NCBI RefSeq assembly: GCF_000691165.1
Contig: NZ_ASJD01000011.1
Coordinates: 1-64,000 of the forward strand
Length of the DNA: 64,000 nucleotides
Reading direction: 5' to 3'
Source of the DNA: Bacillus safensis FO-36b
GTDB lineage: Bacteria > Bacillota > Bacilli > Bacillales > Bacillaceae
Each line of letters starts with the position of its first letter. Within the stretch, counting starts at the first letter, position 1. Made by a program: the position numbers and the translations under genes. This document shows positions 34,856 to 43,160 of this stretch, one piece after another. Under the pieces are notes generated by a model. That model searched no databases. It was not told where the DNA came from and saw only the letters and a list, made by a program, of their open reading frames with translations.

Positions 34856-35977
34856 ATGAAGGCACTTCATTTTGGAGCAGGCAATATTGGCAGAGGATTT
34901 ATCGGATCTTTGTTAAAAGCATCAGGCTTTGAGCTCGTTTTTACCGATGTAAATGAAGCGGTGATCAACGAGCTGAATGAAAAAAAAGAATACACAGTGG
35001 AACTCGCAGCTCCAGGGCAGCAGCAAGAAGTAGTCGGTCCAGTGTCCGCTATCAATTCCGCAAAAGATCCAGCTGCATTAACTGAGGCAGTTGCAACAGC
35101 TGACCTCATTACAACAGCTGTTGGACCAGCTGTTTTGAACATCATTGCTTCATCGATTGCTGAAGGTTTAAAACAGAAAAAGTCTGATCATATCATCAAC
35201 ATTGTGGCGTGTGAAAATATGATTGGCGGCAGCTCTCATTTAAAGGAAGCTGTTTTCTCTCATCTAACAGCTGATGAACAAGAAGCGCTGTCACACACAG
35301 TTGGTTTTCCAAACGCTGCGGTTGACCGCATTGTCCCCATTCAGCACCATGAGGACATTTTGAAAGTATCAGTCGAGCCATTTTTCGAGTGGGTCATTGA
35401 TGAGACAGGCTTTATTGGAGACGTTCCTCAGATCGATGGAGCGACCTTTGTACAAGATTTAACGCCTTATATTGAGCGTAAGCTCTTTACTGTCAACACA
35501 GGACATGCACTAGCTGCTTATGTCGGGTACGAAAAAGGCGTTCAAACGATTAAAGAAGCTGTCGATACACCAGAGATTCGTCAAGTGGTCGAAGGTGCAC
35601 TACACGAAACGGGCAGTTATTTAATCGACACCTATGGCTTTCAAAAAGAAGAACATGATGCGTATATTCAAAAAATCATCAAACGATTTGAAAATGCCTT
35701 TATCTCTGATGAAGTCACGCGCGTCGCACGTTCTCCGCTTAGAAAGCTTGGAGCAAATGACCGTTTAATCGGTCCAGCGAAAAAAATCAGACAGCCACAG
35801 TATTTAATTAAAGGCATTGTGGCAGCTTTGGCTTACGACTTTACTGAAGACGAAGAAGCTGTTCGTCTGCAGGCATTAAGAAAAGAAAAAGGCATTGAAG
35901 GTGTGCTGGAAGAGGTATGTGGACTCTCACCATCAGACGATCTTTATCAAGCCATTCTGAAAGAAACAGCTCGATAA
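34856..35977 (+). CDS. mtlD: Mannitol-1-phosphate 5-dehydrogenase MtlD
   Basis: Oxidises mannitol-1-phosphate to fructose-6-phosphate with NAD+. The 373-residue polyol dehydrogenase begins with the Rossmann motif [13 protein letters not shown] and contains the family block [15 protein letters not shown] near residue 119 and the catalytic region [13 protein letters not shown] near residue 210. It ends the mtlAFD operon at a strong terminator. Confidence 0.96.
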   Translation: MKALHFGAGNIGRGFIGSLLKASGFELVFTDVNEAVINELNEKKEYTVELAAPGQQQEVVGPVSAINSAKDPAALTEAVATADLITTAVGPAVLNIIASSIAEGLKQKKSDHIINIVACENMIGGSSHLKEAVFSHLTADEQEALSHTVGFPNAAVDRIVPIQHHEDILKVSVEPFFEWVIDETGFIGDVPQIDGATFVQDLTPYIERKLFTVNTGHALAAYVGYEKGVQTIKEAVDTPEIRQVVEGALHETGSYLIDTYGFQKEEHDAYIQKIIKRFENAFISDEVTRVARSPLRKLGANDRLIGPAKKIRQPQYLIKGIVAALAYDFTEDEEAVRLQALRKEKGIEGVLEEVCGLSPSDDLYQAILKETAR

Positions 35978-35981
35978 TGAG

Positions 35982-36018
35982 AAAAAATCCCTTTCCAACG
36001 TGCGAAAGGGATTTTTTC
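35982..36018 (+). terminator. Terminator of the mtlAFD operon
   Basis: Stem AAAAAATCCCTTTC / GAAAGGGATTTTTT with an 8-nt loop. Confidence 0.9.
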
Positions 36019-36028
36019 TATGACTTTT

Positions 36029-36055
36029 TTAATACTTTTCCCTGCTTGACGATAT
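36029..36055 (+). promoter_or_regulatory. SigD promoter of the chemotaxis receptor gene
   Basis: TTAA, 15 nt, GACGATAT, against the SigD consensus TAAA-N15-GCCGATAT: the -10 differs at one base. Its place 24 bp before the receptor start fits motility-type control. Confidence 0.75.
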
Positions 36056-36078
36056 ATAAAGTAAGGGGGAATTTGTAC

Positions 36079-37827
36079 ATGAAAAAGAAAGCGTTTGCGT
36101 CAAGAAGTGTCTTTTTTCAATTAATGTCTGCCATTATCGTGATCACGATTTTAACGGGCGGACTAGTTGGAACAACAGGGTATTTGTTAGCGAAACATGT
36201 CTTAATTGATGCAGGGAAAGCAGATTTAAAGCACATCGTCAGCGGAGCGATGGCCACACTTGAACAGTTGAATAACCGTGTGGAGAAAAAAGAACTGACG
36301 CTTGAGCAGGCGCAAGAACAAGCCCGGCTTTACTTGAGCGGGCCCAAAAATGACAACGGGAAGGGATACCAATCTCAAAAATCAGATTTTATCTATAAAA
36401 ATAAAGGCTATCTGATCGCTTATGGCACTGACTATTCTACCCAGGTTCATCCGGTCAACGACATCGGCGTCATTCCAGATAACACGACCAATCGTCAAAA
36501 AATGGTCGCTGGCGCCAATGCAAAAGGTGAGGATGCACACTATGTGACCTATATGGATAAGGACGATGCAACGGGCGAAGAAAAAGAAAAGCTCGCCTAT
36601 ATGAGCCAGTTTACACCGTGGAATTGGAGTGTAGGTATCGCTGTTTTCCAGGACGAATTTTATAAAGAATTAGAGCAGATGAAGCTCTATATTATTCTCA
36701 TTACAGCGGGTGTCGCCCTTCTGAGTCTAGGCGTCTTTTATTTAGCTGCTCGAGGAAAAGTCAGACTGCTGAAGCAAGTCACTGCTGCTTCAAAGGAAAT
36801 TGCGGCGGGGAATATTGAACGCACGAGTTTAAAGGAAACAACGGATGAAATCGGACAGCTGGCAAAAGGCTTTAACCATATGTCAGGAGAGCTCAGAACG
36901 CTGGTGAGCGGTTTACAGGAAACGAGCAGTCAGCTTGTTGAATCAGCGACAGATTTATCGGCGATATCTGAAGAAACCTCAGCCAGCAGTGAAGAAATTG
37001 GACGAGCCATCGGAGACATTTCGACTGGAACACTTCATCAAGCATCTGATCTTGAAGAAGCCAATCAACAAATGACCCAGTTTAATCAATCGATTGAGAA
37101 TGTCAAAGAACAGAGTGATCAAATTAAACGGATTTCCGACCAATCGAGTCAATCATCACAGCAGGGCCAGCAAATCGTACAGCAATTAAAACAATCGAAT
37201 GAACAATCGATTCAGGCTTCTCAAGGCATTAGAGCAGGAATCGAGCAGTTAAGTACAAAAGTACAGGATATCTCTCAAATCACAGATACGATTGAGAGCA
37301 TTTCAAATGAGACGAATTTACTGGCACTGAATGCAAGTATTGAGGCAGCACGTGCAGGAGAGCATGGCAAAGGCTTCTCAGTTGTGGCGAGTGAAGTGCG
37401 GAATTTAGCTGAACAGACAAAGCAATCAGCCGTTCAAATTCAGCAAATGATTCAAGGCATTAAAGAAGAAACGACGGCAACAGCCGGCATCATGTCGAGC
37501 ACAATGGATCGTTTTGCCGAGCTGGATGAAGCAGTGCATAAAACAGAACATGAATTCAATGCCATCTCTACATTGATTTCACAAACCATCGTTGAAACAA
37601 ACGCGATGGCAAAAGAGCTGAATACACTGCTGGAGCAAAACGACCTCATCACAAAAGCCATGCACGGCGCAGCACATGTTTCTCAAGAAAATGCGGCGGC
37701 GATCGAAGAAATTACTGCATCCACAGACGAACAAGTGACAGCCATTTCTAATGTGGCAAAAGCAGCAGAAAGACTTAATGAGCTTAGCATGCGATTGAAT
37801 CAGGACATTGCGCGTTATCGTCTGTAA
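36079..37827 (+). CDS. Methyl-accepting chemotaxis protein with extracellular Cache domain
   Basis: A 582-residue transmembrane receptor. Helix 1 is at about residues 14-35; an extracellular single-Cache-type domain follows ([17 protein letters not shown] and [13 protein letters not shown]), helix 2 near 195-215, a HAMP linker and a long helical signalling domain whose hairpin tip reads [29 protein letters not shown]. Gln/Glu-rich segments are methylation regions. Sensed ligand is unknown; position after the mannitol genes may be accidental. Start at ATG 36079 with AAGGGGG upstream; a frame extending further 5' runs through the SigD promoter and terminator and is rejected. Confidence 0.93.
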   Translation: MKKKAFASRSVFFQLMSAIIVITILTGGLVGTTGYLLAKHVLIDAGKADLKHIVSGAMATLEQLNNRVEKKELTLEQAQEQARLYLSGPKNDNGKGYQSQKSDFIYKNKGYLIAYGTDYSTQVHPVNDIGVIPDNTTNRQKMVAGANAKGEDAHYVTYMDKDDATGEEKEKLAYMSQFTPWNWSVGIAVFQDEFYKELEQMKLYIILITAGVALLSLGVFYLAARGKVRLLKQVTAASKEIAAGNIERTSLKETTDEIGQLAKGFNHMSGELRTLVSGLQETSSQLVESATDLSAISEETSASSEEIGRAIGDISTGTLHQASDLEEANQQMTQFNQSIENVKEQSDQIKRISDQSSQSSQQGQQIVQQLKQSNEQSIQASQGIRAGIEQLSTKVQDISQITDTIESISNETNLLALNASIEAARAGEHGKGFSVVASEVRNLAEQTKQSAVQIQQMIQGIKEETTATAGIMSSTMDRFAELDEAVHKTEHEFNAISTLISQTIVETNAMAKELNTLLEQNDLITKAMHGAAHVSQENAAAIEEITASTDEQVTAISNVAKAAERLNELSMRLNQDIARYRL

Positions 37828-37835
37828 ATCAAAGA

Positions 37836-37856
37836 GGACCGGATGATTTCCGGTCC
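37836..37856. terminator. Hairpin between convergent MCP and small membrane protein genes
   Basis: Perfect stem GGACCGGA / TCCGGTCC, 5-nt loop. T-tracts on either side are weak. Confidence 0.6.
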
Positions 37857-37862
37857 TGTTGA

Positions 37863-38108
37863 TTAAGAAGATTTTTTAATAATGATAAATGTTATAACAG
37901 AAGAGATTATGGAAATAACAGTGTAACAAACTACCCAAAATAAAAAAGAGAAGTTTCCTTCTGCTAAAGTAAACCAAAACACCAAACTTAAGACAAGAGA
38001 AACAAGAGGAGAAATCCATATGTTTCTAAAGATACGTGTACCTAATATTCCAATTAGAATCGACAATATTGGCAAGACGAAAATAATTAATAAAACAATA
38101 GATCCCAC
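37863..38108 (-). CDS. Small membrane protein, DUF2651-like
   Basis: An 81-residue, strongly hydrophobic protein with three predicted helices (about residues 3-22, 31-49, 53-76) and a KKSS tail. The shape recalls the DUF2651 (YbeF-type) family, but I assign that only tentatively. GTG start at 38108 with AAGGGGG upstream. It follows the lipoprotein gene by 16 bp and is the last gene of an AT-rich island. Function is unknown. Confidence 0.7.
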   Translation of the reverse strand: MGSIVLLIIFVLPILSILIGILGTRIFRNIWISPLVSLVLSLVFWFTLAEGNFSFLFWVVCYTVISIISSVITFIIIKKSS

Positions 38109-38124
38109 TAGGTTATCCCCCTTA

Positions 38125-39252
38125 TTACTGAATTAATTCAAGTCGTCCCGTTTCCCAATCTTTTTTTGAGTGAATATCGATGGAATTAGTTAATGTTCCC
38201 TTCTTTAAATTATATATATCTACATGTCCTATCACATTTTGTTTTTTTTGAGTAGGATACTTGAAAAACGCATACATATTATCTTTAGAGTATTGAATGT
38301 TTTGGAGATATTGTTCTTCTTTTGTATCTTTCATAACAAAAGATTTTATTAACTTAAAATTTTTATCATAGATTAATACTTTGCCCTCAGAGGATGGGAT
38401 AGCAATATTACCATCATGGAGTAATTCAATTTGTGTTGGAGAAAAAGATTTTTGATTAATTGTAATTTCTTTTTTTATTTTTAAATTAGACTTATTAATT
38501 AATAAAATTTTAGATTCTTCATTTTGGTTAACCGTATCGGTTAGGGCTAAAGCTATTGTATCAGAGTCTAACTCTTTAAATGCATCTTTTTCGTTACCTT
38601 CAATAAAATAAATCTGTTTATTTGGAATACGTTTATCCGAAATAATTTTATTGTTATTTGGATCAAGAACTTTTATGGATAAGTATTCATCGTCATAGTT
38701 GGAAAGTATATAAAATTTCCCATCTATTAACCTTGCAGAGTTGAGCATCCCCTTTAACTTTATATGTTGTTTTTTATCATCGTTGTTGTCTGTCCAATAA
38801 ATAAATTCGCTCTCATACCCTTTATCTGTATAACCGATATTTATATCTTTAAAAACGTATGAGTTGCTAGCATTAATAAAGAAAGATCCTTCATCTTCTG
38901 TTGTTTTTGACATACTTTTTAAATTACCTTCTTTTAGTGAACCTGATTTTTTGTTTATGGTAAAATAATCATTACTTCGACTGCTATTAAAATAAATATT
39001 ATCCTTGCTTTGTGTGCTGGATATAATACTATAACCAGAATTCAATAAACTATCTTTTATACTATTTCCTTTACTATCAAAGTAAATTATTTCAGTACCG
39101 GATTTTAATGTATTGGACAGAGAAATAATAAATGATGTATCCTTCATTTTGGTGAATTTTTTCTCTTTTGGGTTATTTTCTGAATTATTGGCTGTACAAG
39201 CTGATAAAATTAAAATAACAAATATACTTAAAAAGATACGTTTACTAAACAT
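38125..39252 (-). CDS. Lipoprotein of unknown function, probably beta-propeller-like
   Basis: A 375-residue lipoprotein: signal with lipobox LSAC, Cys19 lipidated. The mature part is rich in Ser, Asn, Lys and Asp and consists of short strands with loosely repeated patterns (YILSNYDDE, ILINKSNLKI, KVLIYDKNFKLIKSF) that suggest a beta-propeller, but no named family is recognised. ATG 39252 has AAGGAG upstream. Base composition is clearly more AT-rich than the flanking core genes. Between a secreted amidase and a small membrane protein, it could be a partner or protection factor; that is inference. Confidence 0.7.
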   Translation of the reverse strand: MFSKRIFLSIFVILILSACTANNSENNPKEKKFTKMKDTSFIISLSNTLKSGTEIIYFDSKGNSIKDSLLNSGYSIISSTQSKDNIYFNSSRSNDYFTINKKSGSLKEGNLKSMSKTTEDEGSFFINASNSYVFKDINIGYTDKGYESEFIYWTDNNDDKKQHIKLKGMLNSARLIDGKFYILSNYDDEYLSIKVLDPNNNKIISDKRIPNKQIYFIEGNEKDAFKELDSDTIALALTDTVNQNEESKILLINKSNLKIKKEITINQKSFSPTQIELLHDGNIAIPSSEGKVLIYDKNFKLIKSFVMKDTKEEQYLQNIQYSKDNMYAFFKYPTQKKQNVIGHVDIYNLKKGTLTNSIDIHSKKDWETGRLELIQ

Positions 39253-39275
39253 TTATAGACATCTCCTTAAAGACT

Positions 39276-39306
39276 AAAACAACCGTATAAGAAATACGAT
39301 TGTTTT
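39276..39306 (-). terminator. Hairpin between amidase and lipoprotein genes
   Basis: AAAACAA-CCGTAT / ATACGA-TTGTTTT, 5-nt loop, one C-A mismatch. It ends or attenuates the amidase transcript on the minus strand. Confidence 0.65.
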
Positions 39307-39318
39307 GAGTTAATTATT

Positions 39319-40110
39319 TTATTTGTTATGTTTAAAAATCTTAGTATTATTTGACTTTACAAGTTCCATTGGAGTGACAATAGTATCCCATTTGATATTA
39401 TCAATATCTATGCCTTGATTCTTCCATGCTCTCCATGCAAGCTGTGAACAATAGAAACTTTTAGTAGTGTTTTTGTTTAAAAAATTCCAGTTATAAGGTT
39501 TTTTATTTGATGCTTGTTTTTCTGCATATTTAGCTGCTCCAATATATTTAGCGTTAGAAGAACCTTTAACCCATAAACCATAAACTTTTTTCTTCGTATT
39601 CCATGTATTCGGGTATTTTCTCACACCATCTTGCTTCTTTGGGCTATAACTTTTAGCCCAAGATTCTACAGTATTTGAGCTGTTTTGGGCTACAATTGCT
39701 GCATGTCCAACTCCTATTGAGGCGCTTCCAGAGTTAATTTCATAACTAACTAATACATCTCCCTTTGTGCCCATAGATTTTTTAGTAGACAAAGCAGATA
39801 TTTTATTTTTCTCTACTTTATATTTAGGATAAAGTTTGTCAATTTGTCCTGAAGTTTCAAGCTGTTTGAACTCTTTTTGATCTTTTTTGTATAATTCGTC
39901 CCCTTTAGTTTCAGCGAATTTTCGATCATCTTTAGCGGTCTTAATTAATTCAGTAATTTCTTTATCGCTCATTCCTGATATTTTGTGTTGTTTTATTGCC
40001 TCTTTTTCTAAAGAATTTGATTCTGCAGCAAAAGATTGCTGAGAAAACCCAATACCAGTAATTAAAAGTGTAGAACATAAAACAGTTTTAAACGTTTGTT
40101 TATTTATCAT
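39319..40110 (-). CDS. Secreted permuted papain-like amidase (YiiX/YycO-like, NlpC/P60 superfamily)
   Basis: A 263-residue exported protein with a Sec signal (residues 1-28, ending SFAAES), a Lys/Glu-rich helical linker (about 30-105), and a C-terminal permuted papain fold. Candidate catalytic residues are His in GVGHAAIV, Glu in VESWA and Cys in FYCSQLAWRAW; the order His-Glu-Cys marks the circularly permuted group. Substrates could be peptidoglycan peptides, lipids or host-type amides. Start at ATG 40110, since AAGGGAG lies 8 bases before it; the longer frame to 40149 runs through this site. It is in an AT-rich, probably acquired, segment. Confidence 0.78.
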   Translation of the reverse strand: MINKQTFKTVLCSTLLITGIGFSQQSFAAESNSLEKEAIKQHKISGMSDKEITELIKTAKDDRKFAETKGDELYKKDQKEFKQLETSGQIDKLYPKYKVEKNKISALSTKKSMGTKGDVLVSYEINSGSASIGVGHAAIVAQNSSNTVESWAKSYSPKKQDGVRKYPNTWNTKKKVYGLWVKGSSNAKYIGAAKYAEKQASNKKPYNWNFLNKNTTKSFYCSQLAWRAWKNQGIDIDNIKWDTIVTPMELVKSNNTKIFKHNK

Positions 40111-40476
40111 ACTAAAATCTCCCTTCAAATTTATAAGTAAAATATACAATAAAAAAACTGCCCTTTAAACCCATATTTTCAATTTTAAGGTTATTTTAAG
40201 GTTTATTTTTACTTATATATTTTGAAAGACTTTAAGTATGATTTACACATATTTGTGTAGAGTGCAAAGAAAGTGAGAAGCTTAGACAATAACAAAATTT
40301 CTTTTCATTCCACATTGGTAGTTAGTGCTAGTCTCATTTAGGAAGGTATCTATCGTTACTCTTGAATACATCACTTATTGTTACTATGAAAAGCACTGCA
40401 AATCACAATCATTGAGCAAACACCGGCGAAAAAAGCATGTTTTTTTCTCATTCTGATTCACTCCCTTCAAAGCCCA
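40111..40476. other. AT-rich intergenic gap with direct repeats upstream of the amidase gene
   Basis: No gene is visible. ATTTTAAGG occurs at 40182-40190 and 40193-40201, an 11-bp period (one helical turn), about 75 bp upstream of the amidase ATG. Such phased repeats are typical of response-regulator binding sites. The right part (40300-40476) shows only a short A/T hairpin near 40430-40452. Confidence 0.45.
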
Positions 40477-40854
40477 TTAGGAGACCGCATCACATATTTC
40501 AATGAAATGACCATCAGGATCAGACACATAAGCGACCGTTTGACCCCATGGTTTTTTTGCAGGTTCTTTGATGATCGAAACCCCTTTTTCCTTCATTGAT
40601 GCAATCGTTTGCTCCACATCATCCACAACAAAGCCAATTTCAAACGTGTGAGACGCTTGATTTGCTTCAGGGACAGGCAATCCGAGTGCTTCTTTGACAT
40701 CTTGGCGTGAATTAATTGATAACGTCACGTCTCCAGTATCAAACTCAACATAGGATTCAACCCTCAATTTTATTGGGAAACCGAGTACTTGCTGATAGAA
40801 ATGAATACTCGCCTCCACATCGTTTACATATAAAATGGTATATTTCATTTTCAT
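40477..40854 (-). CDS. VOC (glyoxalase/bleomycin-resistance) superfamily protein
   Basis: A 125-residue protein with two beta-alpha-beta-beta-beta modules: the N-terminal one begins KYTILYVNDVEASIHFYQQVLGF and the C-terminal one ends VAYVSDPDGHFIEICD, with His and Glu typical of the metal site. Substrate cannot be told; it could be a glyoxalase-like or antibiotic-binding protein. ATG 40854 is chosen for the GAGAGGAG site 8 bases upstream. Confidence 0.85.
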   Translation of the reverse strand: MKMKYTILYVNDVEASIHFYQQVLGFPIKLRVESYVEFDTGDVTLSINSRQDVKEALGLPVPEANQASHTFEIGFVVDDVEQTIASMKEKGVSIIKEPAKKPWGQTVAYVSDPDGHFIEICDAVS

Positions 40855-41038
40855 GTGAAAAACTCCTCTCTTCATATACGTGTCAAAAACGGAAAGGTTT
40901 CCCACTCATTGTACCATATAGGATATAAGGTGTATTTCGTGCCAAAAAAATCAAAATATTTAGCTCAATAGTCTTGAAAAACAAAAAATGGTGACATATG
41001 ATAAAAATGTAAAATTAGAAAAAATAGGGGGATCTTAC

Positions 41039-41308
41039 ATGTTGAAAAAAATCATGGTGGCTGTCTTGTCTTTAGTTCTTTTACTAAGCTTTACACAAGT
41101 CGACACCCACACAGCAGATGCAAAAACGGTCAAGTCTTACAAAAATTGCAAAGCGCTGAACAAAGTATATAAAGGCGGCGTAGCAAAAAGCAAAAACACG
41201 AAAAACAAAGGCGGAAAAACAAAGTACAAGCCTTATGTATCAAAAGCACTTTATCAAAAAAATATGCGGCTTGACCGCGATAAAGACGGCATTGCGTGTG
41301 AACGCTAA
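41039..41308 (+). CDS. Secreted Excalibur calcium-binding domain protein
   Basis: An 89-residue exported protein: signal peptide about 1-28 (AVLSLVLLLSF core, ADA cleavage), then the Excalibur domain (PF05901) with KNCKALNKVYKGGVA at the start and DRDKDGIACE at the end. The two cysteines likely form a disulphide and the DxDxDG loop binds calcium. In B. subtilis such domains occur in small secreted proteins and YokF-type nucleases. ATG 41039 has AGGGGGA upstream. A terminator follows. Confidence 0.87.
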   Translation: MLKKIMVAVLSLVLLLSFTQVDTHTADAKTVKSYKNCKALNKVYKGGVAKSKNTKNKGGKTKYKPYVSKALYQKNMRLDRDKDGIACER

Positions 41309-41317
41309 GCACATGTG

Positions 41318-41344
41318 AAAAAGACCTGTCACAAGGTCTTTTTT
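41318..41344 (+). terminator. Terminator after Excalibur gene
   Basis: Stem AAAAAGACCT / AGGTCTTTTT with a 6-nt loop. Confidence 0.88.
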
Positions 41345-41436
41345 CTATGGGATCAAACTCGTCCCTTTGTGCCAGCTTCATCTTTATATTAAAATAAAGA
41401 TAGTTTCAAAAATCGATACAAAGTGGGGTACTCAAT

Positions 41437-42192
41437 TTGTCAACACAAGCTCATAAGAAAGACATCCGATTGATTGCCATTGATATGGATGGCACGCTGT
41501 TAAACAGTGAGCACATCATTCCAGAGGAAAATAAACAAGCCATTAAAGAAGCTGAAGCAAAAGGGGTCCATGTGGTCATTAGCACAGGGCGGACACTGAT
41601 GACATGCCGAGAGCTGGTTGAGCCGCTCAAGTTATCGTCTTACCTCGTGACAGCAAACGGAAGTGAAATCTGGGATTCAAATTTTCAGCTGATCGAACGA
41701 GATCTGCTGCATCCTGATCACGTCCAAATGATGTGGGATTTAAAAAATAGGTACGAAACCGATTACTGGGCTTCGACTGTGGATAAGGTGTGGAGAGGTG
41801 AATTCCCTGAACGGATTCATGACCATGAATGGCTGAAATTTGGCTTTGATATTCATGATGATGACGTTCGTGAGGAAGTACTCAATACATTGAAAACAAA
41901 TAAGCACCTAGAGATCACAAACTCAAGTCCAACGAATATCGAAGTGAATGCAGCCGGCATTAACAAAGCGGCAGCTCTTGCAAAAGTAGCAGAACGCATT
42001 GGCTGTACGATGGACAACGTCATGTCACTTGGCGACAGCCTCAATGATATGGCCATGATTCAAGAAGCCGGATTAGGCATTGCGATGGGAAATGCCCAGG
42101 AAGTGGTGAAAGAGGCGGCTGATTGGATTACGGCTCCTAACACAGAACACGGTGTTGCAAAAGCCATCCAACATTGGGTGCTGTCTAAATAA
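41437..42192 (+). CDS. ycsE: HAD-superfamily phosphatase YcsE (Cof type)
   Basis: A 251-residue Cof-type HAD hydrolase. Motif I is DMDGTLLNSE with nucleophile Asp16 and Asp18; motif II is the Ser/Thr in VVISTGR; motif IV is SLGDSLNDMAMI. In B. subtilis YcsE is one of the phosphatases that dephosphorylate 5-amino-6-ribitylamino-uracil phosphate in riboflavin synthesis. Start TTG 41437, with GTGGGGT 10 bases upstream. Confidence 0.9.
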   Translation: MSTQAHKKDIRLIAIDMDGTLLNSEHIIPEENKQAIKEAEAKGVHVVISTGRTLMTCRELVEPLKLSSYLVTANGSEIWDSNFQLIERDLLHPDHVQMMWDLKNRYETDYWASTVDKVWRGEFPERIHDHEWLKFGFDIHDDDVREEVLNTLKTNKHLEITNSSPTNIEVNAAGINKAAALAKVAERIGCTMDNVMSLGDSLNDMAMIQEAGLGIAMGNAQEVVKEAADWITAPNTEHGVAKAIQHWVLSK

Positions 42193-42211
42193 GGTGCACT
42201 TCATTACAAGA

Positions 42212-42243
42212 AAAAGTGAGAGGACTTTGCCTCTCGCTTTTTT
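42212..42243 (+). terminator. Terminator after ycsE
   Basis: Stem AAAAGTGAGAGG / CCTCTCGCTTTT with a 6-nt loop and a T-run. Confidence 0.9.
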
Positions 42244-42305
42244 TGTTTTCTCCTAGTTCGAATGTTATATTTTCTGCCAATTTCATGTGTAGTCTATCCA
42301 AAGTT

Positions 42306-42358
42306 GGTATAATCAATATAAATTCGAATATTCGGACTTTATATTCCGTATTTCGGAA
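42306..42358 (+). promoter_or_regulatory. Promoter and probable KipR operators of the ycsF-kip operon
   Basis: An extended -10 TGGTATAAT at 42305-42313 is followed by two palindromes inside the leader: CGAATATTCG at 42325-42334 and TTCCG-N5-CGGAA at 42344-42358. They lie about +5 to +38, a place where an IclR-type repressor such as KipR would block transcription. Confidence 0.55.
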
Positions 42359-42375
42359 CAACAAGGAGGGATTCT

Positions 42376-43134
42376 ATGTATCAAGTGGATATCAACTGTG
42401 ATTTGGGAGAAAGCTTTGGTCAATACACAATCGGTGCAGACGAACAAATCTTAGAATATGTCACCTCAGCCAACATTGCTTGCGGTTTTCATGCAGGAGA
42501 TCCAACGGTCATGAGAAAGACAGTTAGAATGGCACTGGATAAAGGGGTCAAAATTGGTGCGCATCCGGGTTTGCAAGATTTGGCCGGCTTTGGCAGACGT
42601 CCAATGGCTATCTCCGCAGAGGAAGCCTATGATCTTGTCATCTATCAAATTGGCGCTCTATCAGCCTTTCTCAAGGCCGAGGGCGGCACGATGCAGCATG
42701 TCAAACCACACGGCGCCCTCTACAACATGGCGGCTGAAAATACTGAATTATCTGAATCGATTGCGCAGGCTGTGTATGATGTGGATCCAAACCTTGTGTT
42801 ATTTGGTCTGTCAGGCAGTGAACTTGCGTTAGCAGGTGAACGAATAGGTCTGCAAGTGGCACATGAAGTGTTTTCTGATCGGACGTATCAAACAGACGGG
42901 ACGCTGACATCCCGCCGCGAACCACATGCACTCATTGAAGAGGATGAACGGGCCGTCCACCAGGTTGTTCGTATGGTGAGAGAAGGCAGGGTTCGTACAG
43001 TTCAAGGAGAAGATATCGAGCTCAAAGCAGATACGGTCTGCATTCACGGAGACGGCAGCCATGCGCTTCAATTTGCAAAAACCATTACAGCGAAGCTAAA
43101 AGAAGCCGGGATTCATCTCAAGGCGTTTCAATAA
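42376..43134 (+). CDS. pxpA: 5-oxoprolinase subunit PxpA (YcsF/LamB family)
   Basis: With PxpB and PxpC it forms the prokaryotic ATP-dependent 5-oxoprolinase that opens 5-oxoproline to glutamate. The 252-residue protein has the LamB/YcsF signature: [12 protein letters not shown] at the N-terminus, [13 protein letters not shown] near residue 33 and [10 protein letters not shown] near residue 97. ATG 42376 follows AAGGAGGG. It heads a six-gene operon whose other members are a transporter, a DUF1445 protein, PxpB, PxpC and the regulator KipR. Confidence 0.94.
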   Translation: MYQVDINCDLGESFGQYTIGADEQILEYVTSANIACGFHAGDPTVMRKTVRMALDKGVKIGAHPGLQDLAGFGRRPMAISAEEAYDLVIYQIGALSAFLKAEGGTMQHVKPHGALYNMAAENTELSESIAQAVYDVDPNLVLFGLSGSELALAGERIGLQVAHEVFSDRTYQTDGTLTSRREPHALIEEDERAVHQVVRMVREGRVRTVQGEDIELKADTVCIHGDGSHALQFAKTITAKLKEAGIHLKAFQ

Positions 43135-43160
43135 AAATCGTCATCAAAGGGGGAAACAGC

